Shown piece by piece: positions 10,660 to 48,605 of a DNA stretch of 64,000 bases. Both the position numbers and the translations under genes were made by a program. The stretch is from Chimonanthus salicifolius (taxonomy: Eukaryota; Streptophyta; Magnoliopsida; Laurales; Calycanthaceae): positions 7,026,207 through 7,090,206 of the forward strand of contig CM023536.1 in assembly GCA_013350335.1 (NCBI GenBank), given 5' to 3'. The notes beneath the pieces were generated by a model that ran no database searches, was not told the DNA's origin, and was given only the letters and a program-made list of their open reading frames with translations. Numbering within the stretch: the first letter of the stretch is position 1; every line of letters begins with the position of its first letter.

Positions 10660-12650
10660 AGGGCGGATGACTCTGAAATGTGCAGTGAAGTTGCACATTA
10701 AACTGCTTGCATACTTTGCCTGCTTCATTGCCCTAGGGTTTACCACATTTCCTTTTCCTATATATATTATCATCTGGAATGATTTTTAGCTTTGGTCAAT
10801 TCCATTTTTGGTCCCATCATGGTATGTATCCCGCCACTGGGGAAATTGGATTTTTCTCTCTTTTATAATTTTGCATCTTTATATCATCCACAGTTTGCCT
10901 CTACATGGATTGAGCTCTTCTTTATTGAGAACTTCTTGCATACATACATTAATATGTCCTCGTGCTGCGTGACTTTCAAAAGAAGTCTCCTAATTGACTC
11001 ACTACCCTGACAAACCCTAGTGAGCCATGGTACAAGGGAGAAGCCCCTTTTATGTTCCATGTGGGCTGCTGTTGTTAATGATTCTTCTTTAGGCAGAAGG
11101 TAGGTAGTTCGTTCCTTGCTATTAGGGTGAAAGCAACCAAAAGCAGGCGAATCGCCCCTTTTTCCTACCCTAGTTAATTGCAAAGGATATTATAAGTGTT
11201 TTGGTCCTTTGCAATTGACAATTAGGGCGCACAGTGCTCTAGAGCTAAGGTGCCAGGTCGATCAAAAGCACGAAGGAGTTCTAAAGGTGCATGCTTTTAG
11301 ACCTAGAAATCGAATATAATTCTTCGACAAATGATGTGTGTGCAATAAAATGACCTAAAAAATGTTTTTACAGATTTCTGTGCAGAGTCTAGTGGGCCTC
11401 ACCTAGGTCTATGTGTAGAGCCTAGTGGGCCTCATCTAGGCCTAGATGGATGGGTAGGTTTGAAAGTTTCTTTGCTTGTTTATCGGTACTTGTACAATTT
11501 CATCTTCAATGGATAAGTGAAACTACATTTTTTAAGGTCTTCATTATTTCAATTCAACTTTATTTGATAGTGGAAGTTTAACGAGTCAGATCAAGAGATT
11601 GTAAAAGTTGGATTGGTGTGAAATTGGGATACGGATGTGTAATTCACGAGAGTACGTGGGAATAGATCCGTTGGATTAATATACATTAAAGTTTGCATAA
11701 AAGTCTCATAAGAACTAGTCGAAATATGTTGGCTTCTATAATGCATCATAACTCACTACATTTTAGGGAAGTGGGCCAATTAGATGGCGCAGGTTGAAAT
11801 TCAAATAGCAGGAACATGGGTGTTACACTTTTGGGTGTACATCAGATCATTATGAGCCGGTTCACAATGAATAATTTCTCTAGTTTTTGTGCCTTGGTAC
11901 AAGGGCCCCACTTGGCTCTATGGTAAATCCAAATTGTTGGAAGTTTGAAATTGCTATCTTCTCTTTAGACGTTTCTATCTATTTTTCCTAATATCCATTT
12001 GATGCATCTCATCATTAGATTGATCATGAATCATGATCGATAAAAATATTTTTCAATAATTTGTTTCAAGGGCTAAGATGATTCAATGTCCCATTATAAC
12101 AGTTTGATAACTCTTATGAAAATCTAAATAAGTGTTTTTTTTTTTTTATCATAGGACATCACATGCTAGAGCACTCGAGTTTTTAAGGGTTGGCATATGA
12201 AAGATCTCTCCTATATCATGTACTCTGTATATAGGGCAATGATCCCATAATGCCAACTATATCCACTGTCAATTTGAATTTTTAAATTTCTTTACCTAAG
12301 TGGACGCCGGCAGTATAGGACAATTTCACTATATAACGTACCTTACTGTATTGGACATTTTTCATCAATAGACTTAAAAAAAATTAAATTTATAAAAGAA
12401 AGTTTTTTAAAAGCATTTTATCTATATATTCTATCCAATCATATGGCATTTATTAGCTCCAACTTCTAAATATTATGTTCGGTGACTGGCTGTCTCACTA
12501 TATTTATCTCACTATTATTGCACTCCTAATTTATATAAAGTCTTTCTTTATTTTTTTTTAGAGCTAAAATTTCAAACAAAATAATTAGATGTAGGAAATG
12601 TAACTATAATAATGTTTAAGTCCTTTAAATCTATATTGAAAAAAACTCTT
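10660..12650. other. Intergenic DNA downstream of IPCS
   Basis: The first few hundred bases should include the IPCS 3' UTR, but I see no clear AATAAA. There is a 20-bp hairpin at 11168-11227 and a small direct repeat, AGTGGGCCTCA-CTAGG, at about 11388-11450. No coding segment is recognised. Confidence 0.5.
11168..11227. repeat. Inverted repeat (hairpin)
   Basis: CCCTAGTTAATTGCAAAGGA (11168-11187) pairs with TCCTTTGCAATTGACAATTA and the following GGG (11205-11227), with a loop of about 17 bases and a small bulge. It lies about 500 bp past the IPCS stop. It could be a remnant of a small inverted-repeat element. Confidence 0.5.
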
Positions 12651-12654
12651 CTTC

Positions 12655-12800
12655 TTTGCTCAACTGGTTGCCTCCCGCCTCAGGAAGTGGGAGATTGCGG
12701 GTTCGAACCTCCATAACCTAACTCTGGTGTGCCTTTGGGATAGTGGGCTCATCTGTGAGGGTTTTAGTAAGACTCTGTGTCTGAGTTTCCCACATGTTAT
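12655..12800 (+). repeat. tRNA-derived SINE (family A) copy
   Basis: The sequence has a box A-like start, GCTCAACTGGTTGCCTCCCG, and a box B, GCGGGTTCGAACCTCC, followed by TGTGCCTTTGGGATAGTGGG, GGGTTTTAGTAAGACT and GTCTGAGTTTCCCACA. The same order is found in the target-duplicated copy at 45968-46127. No intact tRNA fold follows, so it is a SINE and not a tRNA gene. Confidence 0.75.
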
Positions 12801-12820
12801 GTGAGACCCCTACCTACCAA

Positions 12821-13037
12821 TGTGGGAAAAGTCCCACATCGGTGGTAGAGGGGAAAAGAGTGGGGGATTTAAGTGTGGCCAAGCCCCCTTGACTATGTGT
12901 GAGGCCTTTTGGGCCGGACCACAAGGGCCAGGGCCCAGAAACAAAACCGTGCGGGTTTGAGCTGTGTACGAGGCCCAAAGCGGATAATATCTTACTTAGT
13001 CAAGTCCTAAGCCCTGTATTCGGGTCGGATCGTTACA
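12821..13037 (+). mobile_element. Solo TRIM-type LTR
   Basis: It begins TGTGGGAAAAGTCCCACATC, contains GGGGGATTTAAG, GGCCTTTTGGGCC, CAGGGCCCAGAAACAAAACC and GCCCAAAG, and ends CGGGTCGGATCGTTACA. Read in this orientation it matches the minus-strand LTR of the TRIM at 761-1209. There is no second LTR or internal part, so it is probably a solo LTR left by recombination. It sits directly downstream of a SINE. Confidence 0.6.
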
Positions 13038-13795
13038 TGTTAATAATAAAAATAAAACAAACTTCTTTTTTCAGAGTTCTTCAATAGTCATCTCTCCTGC
13101 ATCAGATCATTTCTCAATTTCCAAACATTTTAACTTGTTTGACACTAAAATAATTGTAGAGCTTTAGTAGAAGGTTTGCAGGGATTGATAATTAAAACTG
13201 ATACTCATTTAGCATAGAATGATTGCATAAAATATTTTTTTATAAAAAATATTAAATTTGAAACAAAATAGATCTCCTTTATTTATAAAATTTAGATTTA
13301 GTAATTCAATGAAATTTGATTCTCAATAGAAAAATCGAATTTAAGAAAAAAGACCCTAAGTTTCAAGAATTGAGATTAGGCACATTTCAGTAGAAATCTG
13401 TTTAGTGCTTATGTGTTGTTTAGATTTGATAAAACCAATTCCTTTCTGATCATTAGATGGGACTCTAGTCCTTAACAGGCACAAACGAGAATAACATATG
13501 CCGCTGTGGAATGCTGTTCTTAATCATCTCTTGGTCATAATAAAAAAAATTAACAAATTTTATCATTATGTTTATTATAATTATAATGGAAGACCCATCT
13601 TTTTGTTTGAATTAGAGTTAGGCCAGCGGAACTTTTCGAGCAAGACTCTGTTATGAGATTTTTCAGCAAATGAATCATTAGCTTTTGCATAATTAAATAT
13701 AAAAGGCGATTATATGGATAAGTATGTAAAGTTTTATTATCAATCGATAATTCAAGCCATGTAATTTTATCCTTTTAAATTCAATTAGTAGTAAG

Positions 13796-14108
13796 TAGGG
13801 CTGAAATTCAGGTCGGGTCGGGTTTCAATAAATCCAACTCAACCCATGTAAAAGATTATTGAGCCCGACCTGTCTCGACCCAAATTGGTGACCGAGTTAC
13901 TCAATCTGACGTGACTCGAATTTCTAACCCGACTCAACCTGAGTGTTGTTTTATAGCTTGGTGTACTCGGATTGGGTTGAGTTGCATTTAAATTTCTCAA
14001 CCTGAACCTACCCGAATTTCATGCTGGTTTATTTTTTTCCCAACCAGACTCGACCCGACCCATTGATTTTCTCGGGTCGGATTAAAACCCGACCAAGTTT
14101 CATCCCTA
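13796..14108. mobile_element. hAT-like MITE with target duplication
   Basis: The 313-bp element has inverted ends TAGGGCTGAAATTCAGGTCG and TAGGGATGAAACTTGGTCGG (the latter read from the right). It is flanked by 8-bp duplications GTAGTAAG (13788-13795) and TTAGTAAG (14109-14116), matching at 7 of 8 positions. The interior carries many CGACCC/GGGTCG motifs and no coding frame. An 8-bp duplication and short imperfect inverted ends are typical of hAT elements. Confidence 0.75.
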
Positions 14109-14689
14109 TTAGTAAGCCATTATTTTTTATAAGTTTAAAATCAAGAGATAAAAATAATCACAAGGAATGGAACATCATATGCATTTTGATCATGTGGTCC
14201 TCTTCACATCACACTTAACTTTGTAAGGTCAAGACCGATTTTAGAGGGCAGTTTAGTAGAATTTTGTTCGAAACAAGTTCATTTGAGAGGCACTTTGTTT
14301 TTATATACATATAAAGTATTGTTTTTATTCTATTTTGATGATCAGTTTTCATCTATTTTGATATTTCATTTAGGAAAAGATAGACGTACTTGAAAAAAAA
14401 AACACCTCAAATAGAATATTTTACATGCTTTCAATTTCTTAAGGAAAACAATTATGACTCTTATCTCGCCGTTATATGAATATATTAAATTATTATTAAT
14501 ACTATTTAAAATAAGAAAGATTTTTAATTCAAACATATTTTATAATATTAGAAATATGATTGTTGGAAAGAAGTAAATTGAAAAAAAAATCAAAATAATA
14601 TTAAAATGGATTTACCGGAACCTTTTAGTGCATACTTTTGATGGTTTTGGTATTTGAAGTTTGGACGAATGTTATGGCCATTTTGACTG

Positions 14690-15060
14690 TAAGTCTTGAA
14701 TAGGAGACAATATCAAGCGAGATATTTAACCGTGTAATGGTCAAGCAGGGTTACAAATGTGCCGATATGTATTGTATCGGCTGTTCTGATGAGATATCGG
14801 TTGATATGATCGAGATCTAGCTGATATCACTTTAACCGTGTAATGGTCAAGCAGGGTTACGAATATGCCGATACATATTGTATCGGTTGTACTGACAAGA
14901 TATCGGTCGATATGACCGAGATCTCGCTGATATCAACTAATACACATTTAATTGGTCGATATTTGGCAAAAAAAAAAGTAGGAGAGATATCAGCCAAGAC
15001 GCCGATATCTCTGTATGAGAATTTTTTTTACCCTTGTGGTCAAGATCTCGACCATCGAGG
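14690..15060. repeat. 'gatatcggc' repeat family with 106-bp tandem duplication
   Basis: The segments 14727-14832 and 14833-14938 are tandem copies starting TAACCGTGTAATGGTCAAGC and containing GATATCGGTtGATATGAtCGAGATCT. Downstream come more GATAT, CCGATATCTC and AAGATCTCGACC motifs. Related palindromic sequence recurs at 16160, 25690 and 57945, marking a dispersed family whose class I cannot assign. Confidence 0.6.
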
Positions 15061-15414
15061 ACCTATTTTACTTAGGCCCAATTTAAGCCCAAAATCACTT
15101 TTAAAGGGTGTTTTTTTTTTTTTATCTTTAAAATCTAATATCCTTCATCTCTATCATTTGTAGCATCTAACCTAGTCCCAAAGAATTTTTTAAACCCATA
15201 TTTCACGTCATTTTTGGATTTTTTTTCTAAGATGATATCCATTTTGAAATTTTTGGAAAAAATTTGAATGAAGGCATGGTAGTACATTAATGGATATGTG
15301 GTAGTATGATTTTGGATGATGCATTTTTAGTTTTTCTAGTTTTTTTAAAGAATTTCATGAAATAAGGGTTTTAGAATATAGAATTTGTTAAAAAATAAAT
15401 AATAACATATATGA

Positions 15415-15625
15415 CTTTTTTTTAAGACCAAAGTATCCAAGCGTCCTAGCTAACTTAGTCAGGCATCCCACTTAACTAATCCTTGAGGCATGTATGAACT
15501 TCTTTATATGCACACACTGGATACAAACTATGGAGAGTGATTTTTTTGTATTGAAGGATGCTTAATCTCAAAACCTCCCACGTAGAAGAGTGGAAATATG
15601 ACCATCAAGCTAACCCCTCAGGGTT
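15415..15625 (-). repeat. tRNA-derived SINE (family B) copy
   Basis: On the minus strand: TTAGCTTGATGGTCATATTT, then a decayed B-box region, TATGCACACACTGG read from the plus strand, AGTTAGCTAGGACGCTTGG, and a poly(A) tail (plus-strand T run at 15415-15423). The order and the segments match the other family B copies. Confidence 0.6.
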
Positions 15626-16159
15626 AATAACATAAATAAGACTTGTACGCACCTAGATCTTACCATTTAAGATTTAGAGAGATTTATACAGGTGCACGTG
15701 ATCTATTTTGTTATTTTTTCTAATTTTTGTAACTTTTGCATACTGGATGTTCAGAAACTTTGACAAAGATGTCATATTTTTATTGACATTACCTTGGACG
15801 GTTTGATACTTCATCAAAATATCTAAGATTTTAAAACAGCACTATGGAAAAATAGGTTTTCCAATAATTTTTTTTTGTTTTCCATCAAAATATAGAAATC
15901 AATAAATACATCATTCGTACATCCAACAACTTCAAATGGTTAAACGCATGTGTTGAAAGAATCTTCTCTTATTATTTATTATTTGATAAATTTTTATTTA
16001 AAAAACTCTAATTTCATAAAATCCCTAAAAAAAATTAAGACAGTCAAACAAACATCATCTAAATTGTGTAAATTATAATACCGCATCTCCTATTAAATTC
16101 GTGACTCTCTAAGGACACTTTCATTCAAATTACAAAAAGATGATCTAACAATGAATGCG

Positions 16160-16400
16160 GACAGAGATCTCGTCCAAGATATCTCTCTCCTCTCTTTTTC
16201 AGAAAAATATCGATTTTTTTTGTATTTTAATTTTTCTGAAAATGAAAGGAGGTTGCTCATCGTGAAGGGGTTGAAGTGATGACCAAGAACCCAAACACTC
16301 CACCCCAAAGGGCCACTCCACGTATAGTTATCGGGTGCGTATGAATAAGGAAACTTGCACAAACCTAAAGATTAGTCGGGTGCTCTAAAAGGCCTAAACA
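16160..16400 (+). repeat. 'gatatcggc' family piece followed by partial SINE B
   Basis: Positions 16160-16250 (GAGATCTCGTCCAAGATATC, then a T-rich part) resemble 57955-58060. From about 16255 a plus-strand SINE B follows: GTTGAAGTGATGACCAAGAA, then GCGTATGAATAAGGAAACTT and AGATTAGTCGGGTGCTCTAA, ending in an A-rich tail. The same pair of repeats is adjacent again at 57945-58440, suggesting that the two may form one composite unit. Confidence 0.5.
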
Positions 16401-16572
16401 TGTTGATCATAAAAATAAAAAATCAAGCCTGAATTTAACATTTGAATAGATAATTTCAAATGCTAGCTGGTATTTTTATATACTGTAGTCTACCCTTTAT
16501 ATCCAATCCCAGTGAGTCGTGTGTGATTTAAGGGAAGCGGGGCTAGAAATCTGAAATGCACAGAATAACTTG

Positions 16573-16892
16573 AAAACTGCATGGCAAAACATAAGAATCC
16601 ACAAATGCAGAAAAGAAACAAAAAAAATATTTATTTATTTATTTTTTGAAAGGTAAGAAACTATTAACATTTATTAATACTCCACGATGCAAATGAGAGA
16701 GAACAAGAGAAACAAGGAAACCAACATTGGGCAAAACTGCATGGCAAAACATAAGAATCCACAAATGCAGAAAAGAAACAAAAAAAATATTTATTTATTT
16801 ATTTTTTGAAAGGTAAGAAACTATTAACATTTATTAACACTCCACGATGCAAATGAGAGAGAACAAGAGAAACAAGGAAACCAACATTGGGC
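16573..16892 (-). repeat. 160-bp tandem duplication of a LINE-like 3' tail
   Basis: Copies 16573-16732 and 16733-16892 differ at apparently a single base (T/C near 16678 and 16838). Each contains AAAATATTTATTTATTTATT, TTGAAAGGTAAGAAACTATT and GATGCAAATGAGAGAGAACA. Read on the minus strand this looks like the 3' end of a LINE. It lies just past the USP stop and could fall in or beyond its 3' UTR. Confidence 0.7.
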
Positions 16893-16928
16893 AAAGAGGA
16901 GGTAAGACTCGCTCATGCTGTTGAGACA

Positions 16929-16934
16929 TTTATT
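16929..16934 (-). terminator. Candidate USP polyadenylation signal
   Basis: AATAAA on the minus strand, about 125 bases past the USP stop codon. A second AATAAA lies at 17045-17050, only about 8 bases after the stop and probably too close. Plant signals are loose, so this is only a candidate. Confidence 0.3.
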
Positions 16935-17057
16935 GCATAGAAATAATGAATAAATAGGACCCATTGATGCCAAACTTAAAATGAGTAAACCTAACAATGA
17001 TAACGTAGCAACAAGCGTCCCATTCGACATGCCTTTTAAGAAGATTTATTCTTGAAA

Positions 17058-43651
<26,594 letters not shown>

Positions 43652-43756
43652 CCTAAAGTTCAATAACACAGCAAAATTAAATAAACCTCAAATTCCTAAC
43701 CAACAATTATAACAAAAAAAAAAAAAAAATCCAATTCTGAAGAATCAGAATTGTAC

Positions 43757-43850
43757 CTTGCCAGACAAAGATGGAAAGACGAAGTAGATTGCAGAACAAG
43801 GTTGAAATTGGGACAGCGCTAGGGCACAACCAATCTGAATTTATAAGGTT
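43757..43850 (-). promoter_or_regulatory. Proximal USP leader exon and TATA-like box
   Basis: On the minus strand, TATAAA (43839-43844) precedes a CT-rich stretch that ends GTCTGGCAAG at a GTACAA donor (43755-43756). The acceptor AACTTTAG ends at 43653, just before the GATG of the start codon. This fits a short leader exon with an intron of about 104 bp in the 5' UTR. Alternatively, CAG at 43835-43837 could be an acceptor, making this an internal leader exon. Confidence 0.4.
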
Positions 43851-44026
43851 GGGGTTAGTAGACTAGAAGTAAATATCAGAATATCAGATTCTAGCTAAGT
43901 GGCAATTATACCATATAACAAAAATAAGACAGAGAAAGGAGGGTAGAAAAAACAATCCCAAGTGTGTGTTTTTAACTGTCAGATTAGATTTGGATTATGT
44001 CAGATTAAAATCTTTTAGATAAAAAT

Positions 44027-44370
44027 AGGGTAGCGATCCTCCCATGGGAGGTTTGTATAACCAGACACAGATTTTAGTGTATTGCCATTTTTACTCTTCA
44101 CATGAACAATAAAATCGGCTCACCAACCCTTCGTATAAACAGTAAAGCTCGCCGAAATTTTACCCTTACTAGCTCGACAAGTTTACCCTTCGCATGAACA
44201 GTAAAATCAGCTGGCTGAAATTCGCATCAACAGTAAAATCGGCTAGCCGAAATTCGCATGAATAGTAAATCGGCTCACCGGAATTTTACTGTTATGCGGA
44301 GGGTAAAATTGGCAGTACACTAAAATCCGTGTCGGGTTATACAAAATACCCGTGGGAGACTCGCTACCCT
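44027..44370. mobile_element. 344-bp MITE with long terminal inverted repeats
   Basis: The left end AGGGTAGCGATCCTCCCATG pairs with the right end read inward, AGGGTAGCGAGTCTCCCACG. Pairing continues through TTTGTATAAC, GACACGGATTTTAGTGTA and TGCCA over about 65 bp. The interior repeats CGCATGAACAGTAAAATCGG several times. No coding capacity. No clear target duplication was found. It sits just upstream of the USP leader. Confidence 0.75.
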
Positions 44371-45042
44371 AACAATATTGTCAGAATCAAATCCTGGTGC
44401 TTGGCATCTGTAAAGAAATTCAGAGTAATTGAGTTCATATTTTAGTAATTGATAAAGATCTTAACAAACTAAACATAATACAATTTAAATAGGTTTTAAA
44501 TGCTACTATTAAAATCAAATTCACTTGTAACTCACTAGTAAAAGCAAAGACAATTCAAATCTCATTACATCTCATCATAATCACAATAGTACCAAGAAAT
44601 GTTGATGAAAGAGGTTGATTTAAAAAAAAAAAAAAAAAAGCAATGAGAGGAGAGACAGCAAACGGAAAAAACAAGCATAAATTAGAGAGACATGAGAATC
44701 ATTTGCCCTGCAATCCACATCTCCATCTCTTTAAGTCAAGCTCTAAAATCCCACCTTCTAATTTATCCTCAGGTTTCAAAAAACTGATTTTACCAAGTGC
44801 AGACCTAGCGGCATTTGTGCTCTCATTCGCCAGTACTTTCTGTTTCATCTTAACTAGTTATCCAGCCGACCTAACAAATCAACGAATCATCCGTTGATGC
44901 TGTAGAATTTTGGGCTGGGTAACACCTCCGACAACCGGAACATTTGGAAAGGAATGTAAACAAAAGGGTAGACAGTGGGGATCTGAGAGGCATTATTTAA
45001 TAGAGAAGAAAGAGATGAGAGAGAGAGAGTGACAGAGCGCAC

Positions 45043-45175
45043 CTAAGCAACGGTGACGGAAAGGATGGGGTAAGGAGTCAGCGGCGGAGAGGGTGTGATC
45101 TACAACCGGCGGTGGCCGTTCCGACGAGAGGAGAAGTTGAGCTGAACGAGAAAAGAGGATCTATAAGAGTGTGAG
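45043..45175 (-). promoter_or_regulatory. Distal candidate leader exon of USP
   Basis: A locally GC-rich, CT-rich minus-strand stretch (TTTTCTCGTTCAGCTCAACT, then GGCCACCGCCGG) stands out from its AT-rich surroundings and ends CGTTGCTTAG at a GTGCGC donor, followed by a (CT)n tract. This is the usual look of a plant 5' UTR exon before a long leader intron. Only composition and the donor support it. Confidence 0.35.
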
Positions 45176-45950
45176 ATTTGTCATATTCACAGTATATGCT
45201 TCTTATACGAAAGCTAAGCGTCGGGTGGGAGGAGCATGCACAGAGAATCTGTTCCTATCTGTTTTTTTTATGATTTTCCTTTTTTTTATTATATCTTTAT
45301 GAAATGACGAAAGAACCCTTACTTTGTAAATAACTCTATATTAAATTTACCCTTGTCTGTTACTATTTGAAAAAAAAAATGAACTGAATGAAGTTCAATT
45401 GAAATTTAATTATATTTGATCAAGCTATGACATCAATATAATATTATATATAAGATTAATTAACTAATTAGTTTTATAAATTTATGAATAATTATAAAAT
45501 ATAAAATGTTAAATACAAATACATGCTTTAAATAATATTAATAATCATATTTTTATAGAAGTCCCTTAAAATTAGAAATAACAAATATTTTAATTTTTTT
45601 GAGTTATTTAAGGTTAACCACTCCAACTCTTCCAAACAATGAGTCATTAAGAGTTTTAAGAATTTGATCTTAAAAATATTTTAAAGATTTAAATTTGAAG
45701 TGATATAAATACATTAAAAAATTCACAATTAATTATTATTCTATTTTAAATTTATCTTTGTTTAGTTGGCTAGCTAAAGTTTTAAATATATAGTGATAGG
45801 TTTGATTTAAATTTCTCAAAAAGTTGAGATTTTTGTGTGTGTATGTTAAGAACTTATAAGATTTTATTTGACAAACTTAAAATCTAACAATATCTAGAGA
45901 CCAATAAATTAAGATAGATTTAGATTTTAGGTATTTTATAAGGGACGCAA
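45176..45950. other. AT-rich intergenic DNA
   Basis: Upstream of USP. Very AT-rich, with no coding segment or repeat ends recognised. Confidence 0.5.
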
Positions 45951-45967
45951 TAAATATTAGAATTTGG

Positions 45968-46127
45968 ACCCACATGGGTTAGTTCAATTGGTTGACTCCC
46001 ATTGAAGCGGGAGGTTATGGGTTTGAGCCTCTATGGCCTAATCTTGCTGTGCCTTAAGGGTAGTGGGTTTATCTGTGGGGGTTTTAGTAGGACTGTGTCT
46101 GAGTTTCCCACACATTAATCCAAAAGA
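45968..46127 (+). mobile_element. tRNA-derived SINE (family A) with perfect 16-bp target duplication
   Basis: Flanked by identical AAATATTAGAATTTGG at 45952-45967 and 46128-46143. Inside: a box A-like GGGTTAGTTCAATTGGTTGA, a box B-like TTATGGGTTTGAGCCTCT, then TGTGCCTTAAGGGTAGTGGG, GGGTTTTAGTAGGACTGTG and GTCTGAGTTTCCCACACATT. There is no long A tail. Both pol III boxes and the perfect duplication define full-length ends for the family, to which 12655-12800 also belongs. Confidence 0.9.
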
Positions 46128-46143
46128 AAATATTAGAATTTGG

Positions 46144-48430
46144 GTATCCTTAGAAGGGAGACAATAAATATCTAGAGATGCAAAAAATTTTAATTTTTTT
46201 AATAATATGGGTATCTTATCTCATATTGAATGTGAGACTAATTCTACATATATGCGAAACTACCTACAAACTTTGTGTATTAGATAGTACGAGAGGAGTC
46301 AAACCCAATACCTAACTTATACCAACTAAGTTACTCGAGCTGATTAAAAAAAAAAAGTTTAAATGTTGATTGGGATGGAATGGTAGAAACATGATAACAT
46401 GCTTAAAGAGTTTTTTTTTTTTTTCAAATTTATCCCAAATATTCCCTGAAATTAGTGAATAAAACTGTCCAATTCACTAGAGAATATGCTTCACTTACAA
46501 AATAGGAAAATAACCAAAGAAGAACATATGCTCCACTAACAAATTGGGAGAACATCCAAACAGTAACCTCACCCTAATATGTGAAACAATACCCCCATAT
46601 TTCAATACTTTGTTTGGCCAGCCAAGGGGGAATTCATATCTTTTTGGCAAGTCATCCACCATGCACATATTCATGCATGCATGCAAATCCCCAAACCAAA
46701 CTTTACAAATCCCTAGTCCCATTTCCAGTATAGTATTGCATGGAAATCATACTAATTTTGAATTTCTTCCATTTTTAAATTGAATTTGATACATGGACTA
46801 TTTTTGTAAGGGCATGTTTGTTTGTTGGTATTTTGAGAAAATAAATTCTAATGAAAAAATGGATCCTCTATGAGAAAGTTTTTGACAAAAATTAGTTTGA
46901 TAGGGTCGAGTTGGGATTGCAACCATATTTCAAAAAGTCGAAACTTAGAATCGACTTGAAATCTTATAAAGTTAAGTAACTTGGTTGAGTTTTTTTATTC
47001 GACCTGAAAAAGATTAGTAATATTTATTGGTTTGCTCGACTCAAAATCCCATAGAGTCAAGTCAGTTCGAATGAACTTACCTGAGTTTTTCAAGTTTTTA
47101 ATCTATGGATGCAACTCTAGTGAGATGAGTTGGATTTGCTTGAGGCAAAGCTTGAATTGCAATTAAAGGTCCGAGGGTCAAGTTAAATCAAATTACTCAA
47201 ACTCGAGACTCACTCAAAATTTATTTTTATCACCTGAACCTAGTTTCAAGTTTGAAATGTATGTGGTAAGTATATCTAAGCTCGGGCTTTTTGTGCCTAA
47301 AATAGAAATCTTTTATGTTATGCTATTAAATATAAATTATCTATTATACAAATCTTATATTTCTACAAAATATTAATTAAACCAAATTTGATTTTATAAC
47401 TCATTTTTCAAATTTGGACTTTCAGGTCAAGCTCAAGCTTTCTTGCACTAGGCCCGACTAAGCACGAATTTTAAGCCAAGCCTAACATTTTAGGTCCAAA
47501 AAAGAGCCTGAATGGGGCCCAGATCAACTTGAATATGAAACTTTCGGATTTTAAGGTTACGTGGGTCAGATATGCATATGATCAAAGTGTTTAAGACTTA
47601 TTTAGTTAAGTTCCAAAAAGCTCGCTACAGATGCTTTCCCAAGAAAGCATTTTCTCATGGGACATGATAGAGAAAAATTTTAGACTATTTCCCCAAGAAA
47701 ATTTGCCATGAGAATCTACATTTTTAAGAAAATTTGTACACATACATAGTGGAAAAATCTAGCTTTTTTCAAAAGGAAGTCAAATTTTCCTTAAAAGATT
47801 GTATAAACAAACGTAACCCTAACTACCTATTTGATAGGAAAAACTTCACAAGGCAACTGTCACTCATGAGCAATAGTTGGCCCAAGACTTTTTTACGGGA
47901 TGCATTGGGGTCCAAATTGATGCTCTCTCTTTCTCATAGCCATCTATCTCCAGTAGTTGATCTCACCGTTGGATTAATAATCTTAAAAAAACTTACCCCC
48001 TTTTCACTGTTGATCTTTGAATCATTGAAAATCATAACTTTCCAAATCCAATGGACTTGACTATTTTACCAGAATATCGTCTTGAAAATACTATTCAAAC
48101 TCATCCATTCTTATTGATTGGACTCCCTCCATCTAGACTCCACTCTTTGTGAAGATGTGTCCAATACAAAAGAGGATGGAAATCTGAGGATTGACTATGT
48201 ACCTGATGGAAAATGATGCACTACCCTACAAGTGTTTGTTTACACATCTAAGTTCCATTCATTGAAAACGAACGAGCACATTATGGAATCATGAAAGGAA
48301 ACTTAAGAGCTTTCTCCCACCAAGAGAGACTGATACAGCGTATCTGCCGGAAGAATGTAACCTAAAAATTTTGAAATTTTGAATGGTATTTGTGTGTTCC
48401 ATAGATAAGATAGAGATCGCCGGAGATTGC
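46144..48430. other. Intergenic DNA, no gene recognised
   Basis: AT-rich. The part at 46900-47560 has repeated GTCGAGT/GACTTG-type motifs that vaguely resemble the interior of the hAT MITE at 13796, but no ends were found. Confidence 0.45.
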
Positions 48431-48439
48431 ATATTTCTA

Positions 48440-48605
48440 TTTGGGTCTAAAGATTAAGGTGTTCAAGCATCTCATCTGATTAATATTTGGAGAACAATGG
48501 AGAGTGACCCTTTTTGTATTGAACAAGACTTGATCTAGAGACTTTCTGCAAACAAGTGCGGGTTTCGACCATCAAACCAACCCTTAGAGTTGATGGTATT
48601 GCATA
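48440..48605 (-). repeat. Decayed SINE B copy
   Basis: The plus strand carries AGTGACCCTTTTTGTATTGA, GGTTTCGACCATCAAACCAA and CCCTTAGAGTTGATGG in the same order as the copy at 15540-15625. The distal half is degraded. Confidence 0.5.

Noticed and set aside
11168..11227. Hairpin considered as a microRNA precursor
   Set aside because: The arm is only about 20 bp with a bulge; no flanking stem of typical plant precursor length and no known miRNA recognised.
12655..12730. Possible tRNA gene (boxes A and B present)
   Set aside because: No full cloverleaf or acceptor stem; the same sequence with a tRNA-unrelated body recurs at 45968 with target duplications, so it is a SINE.
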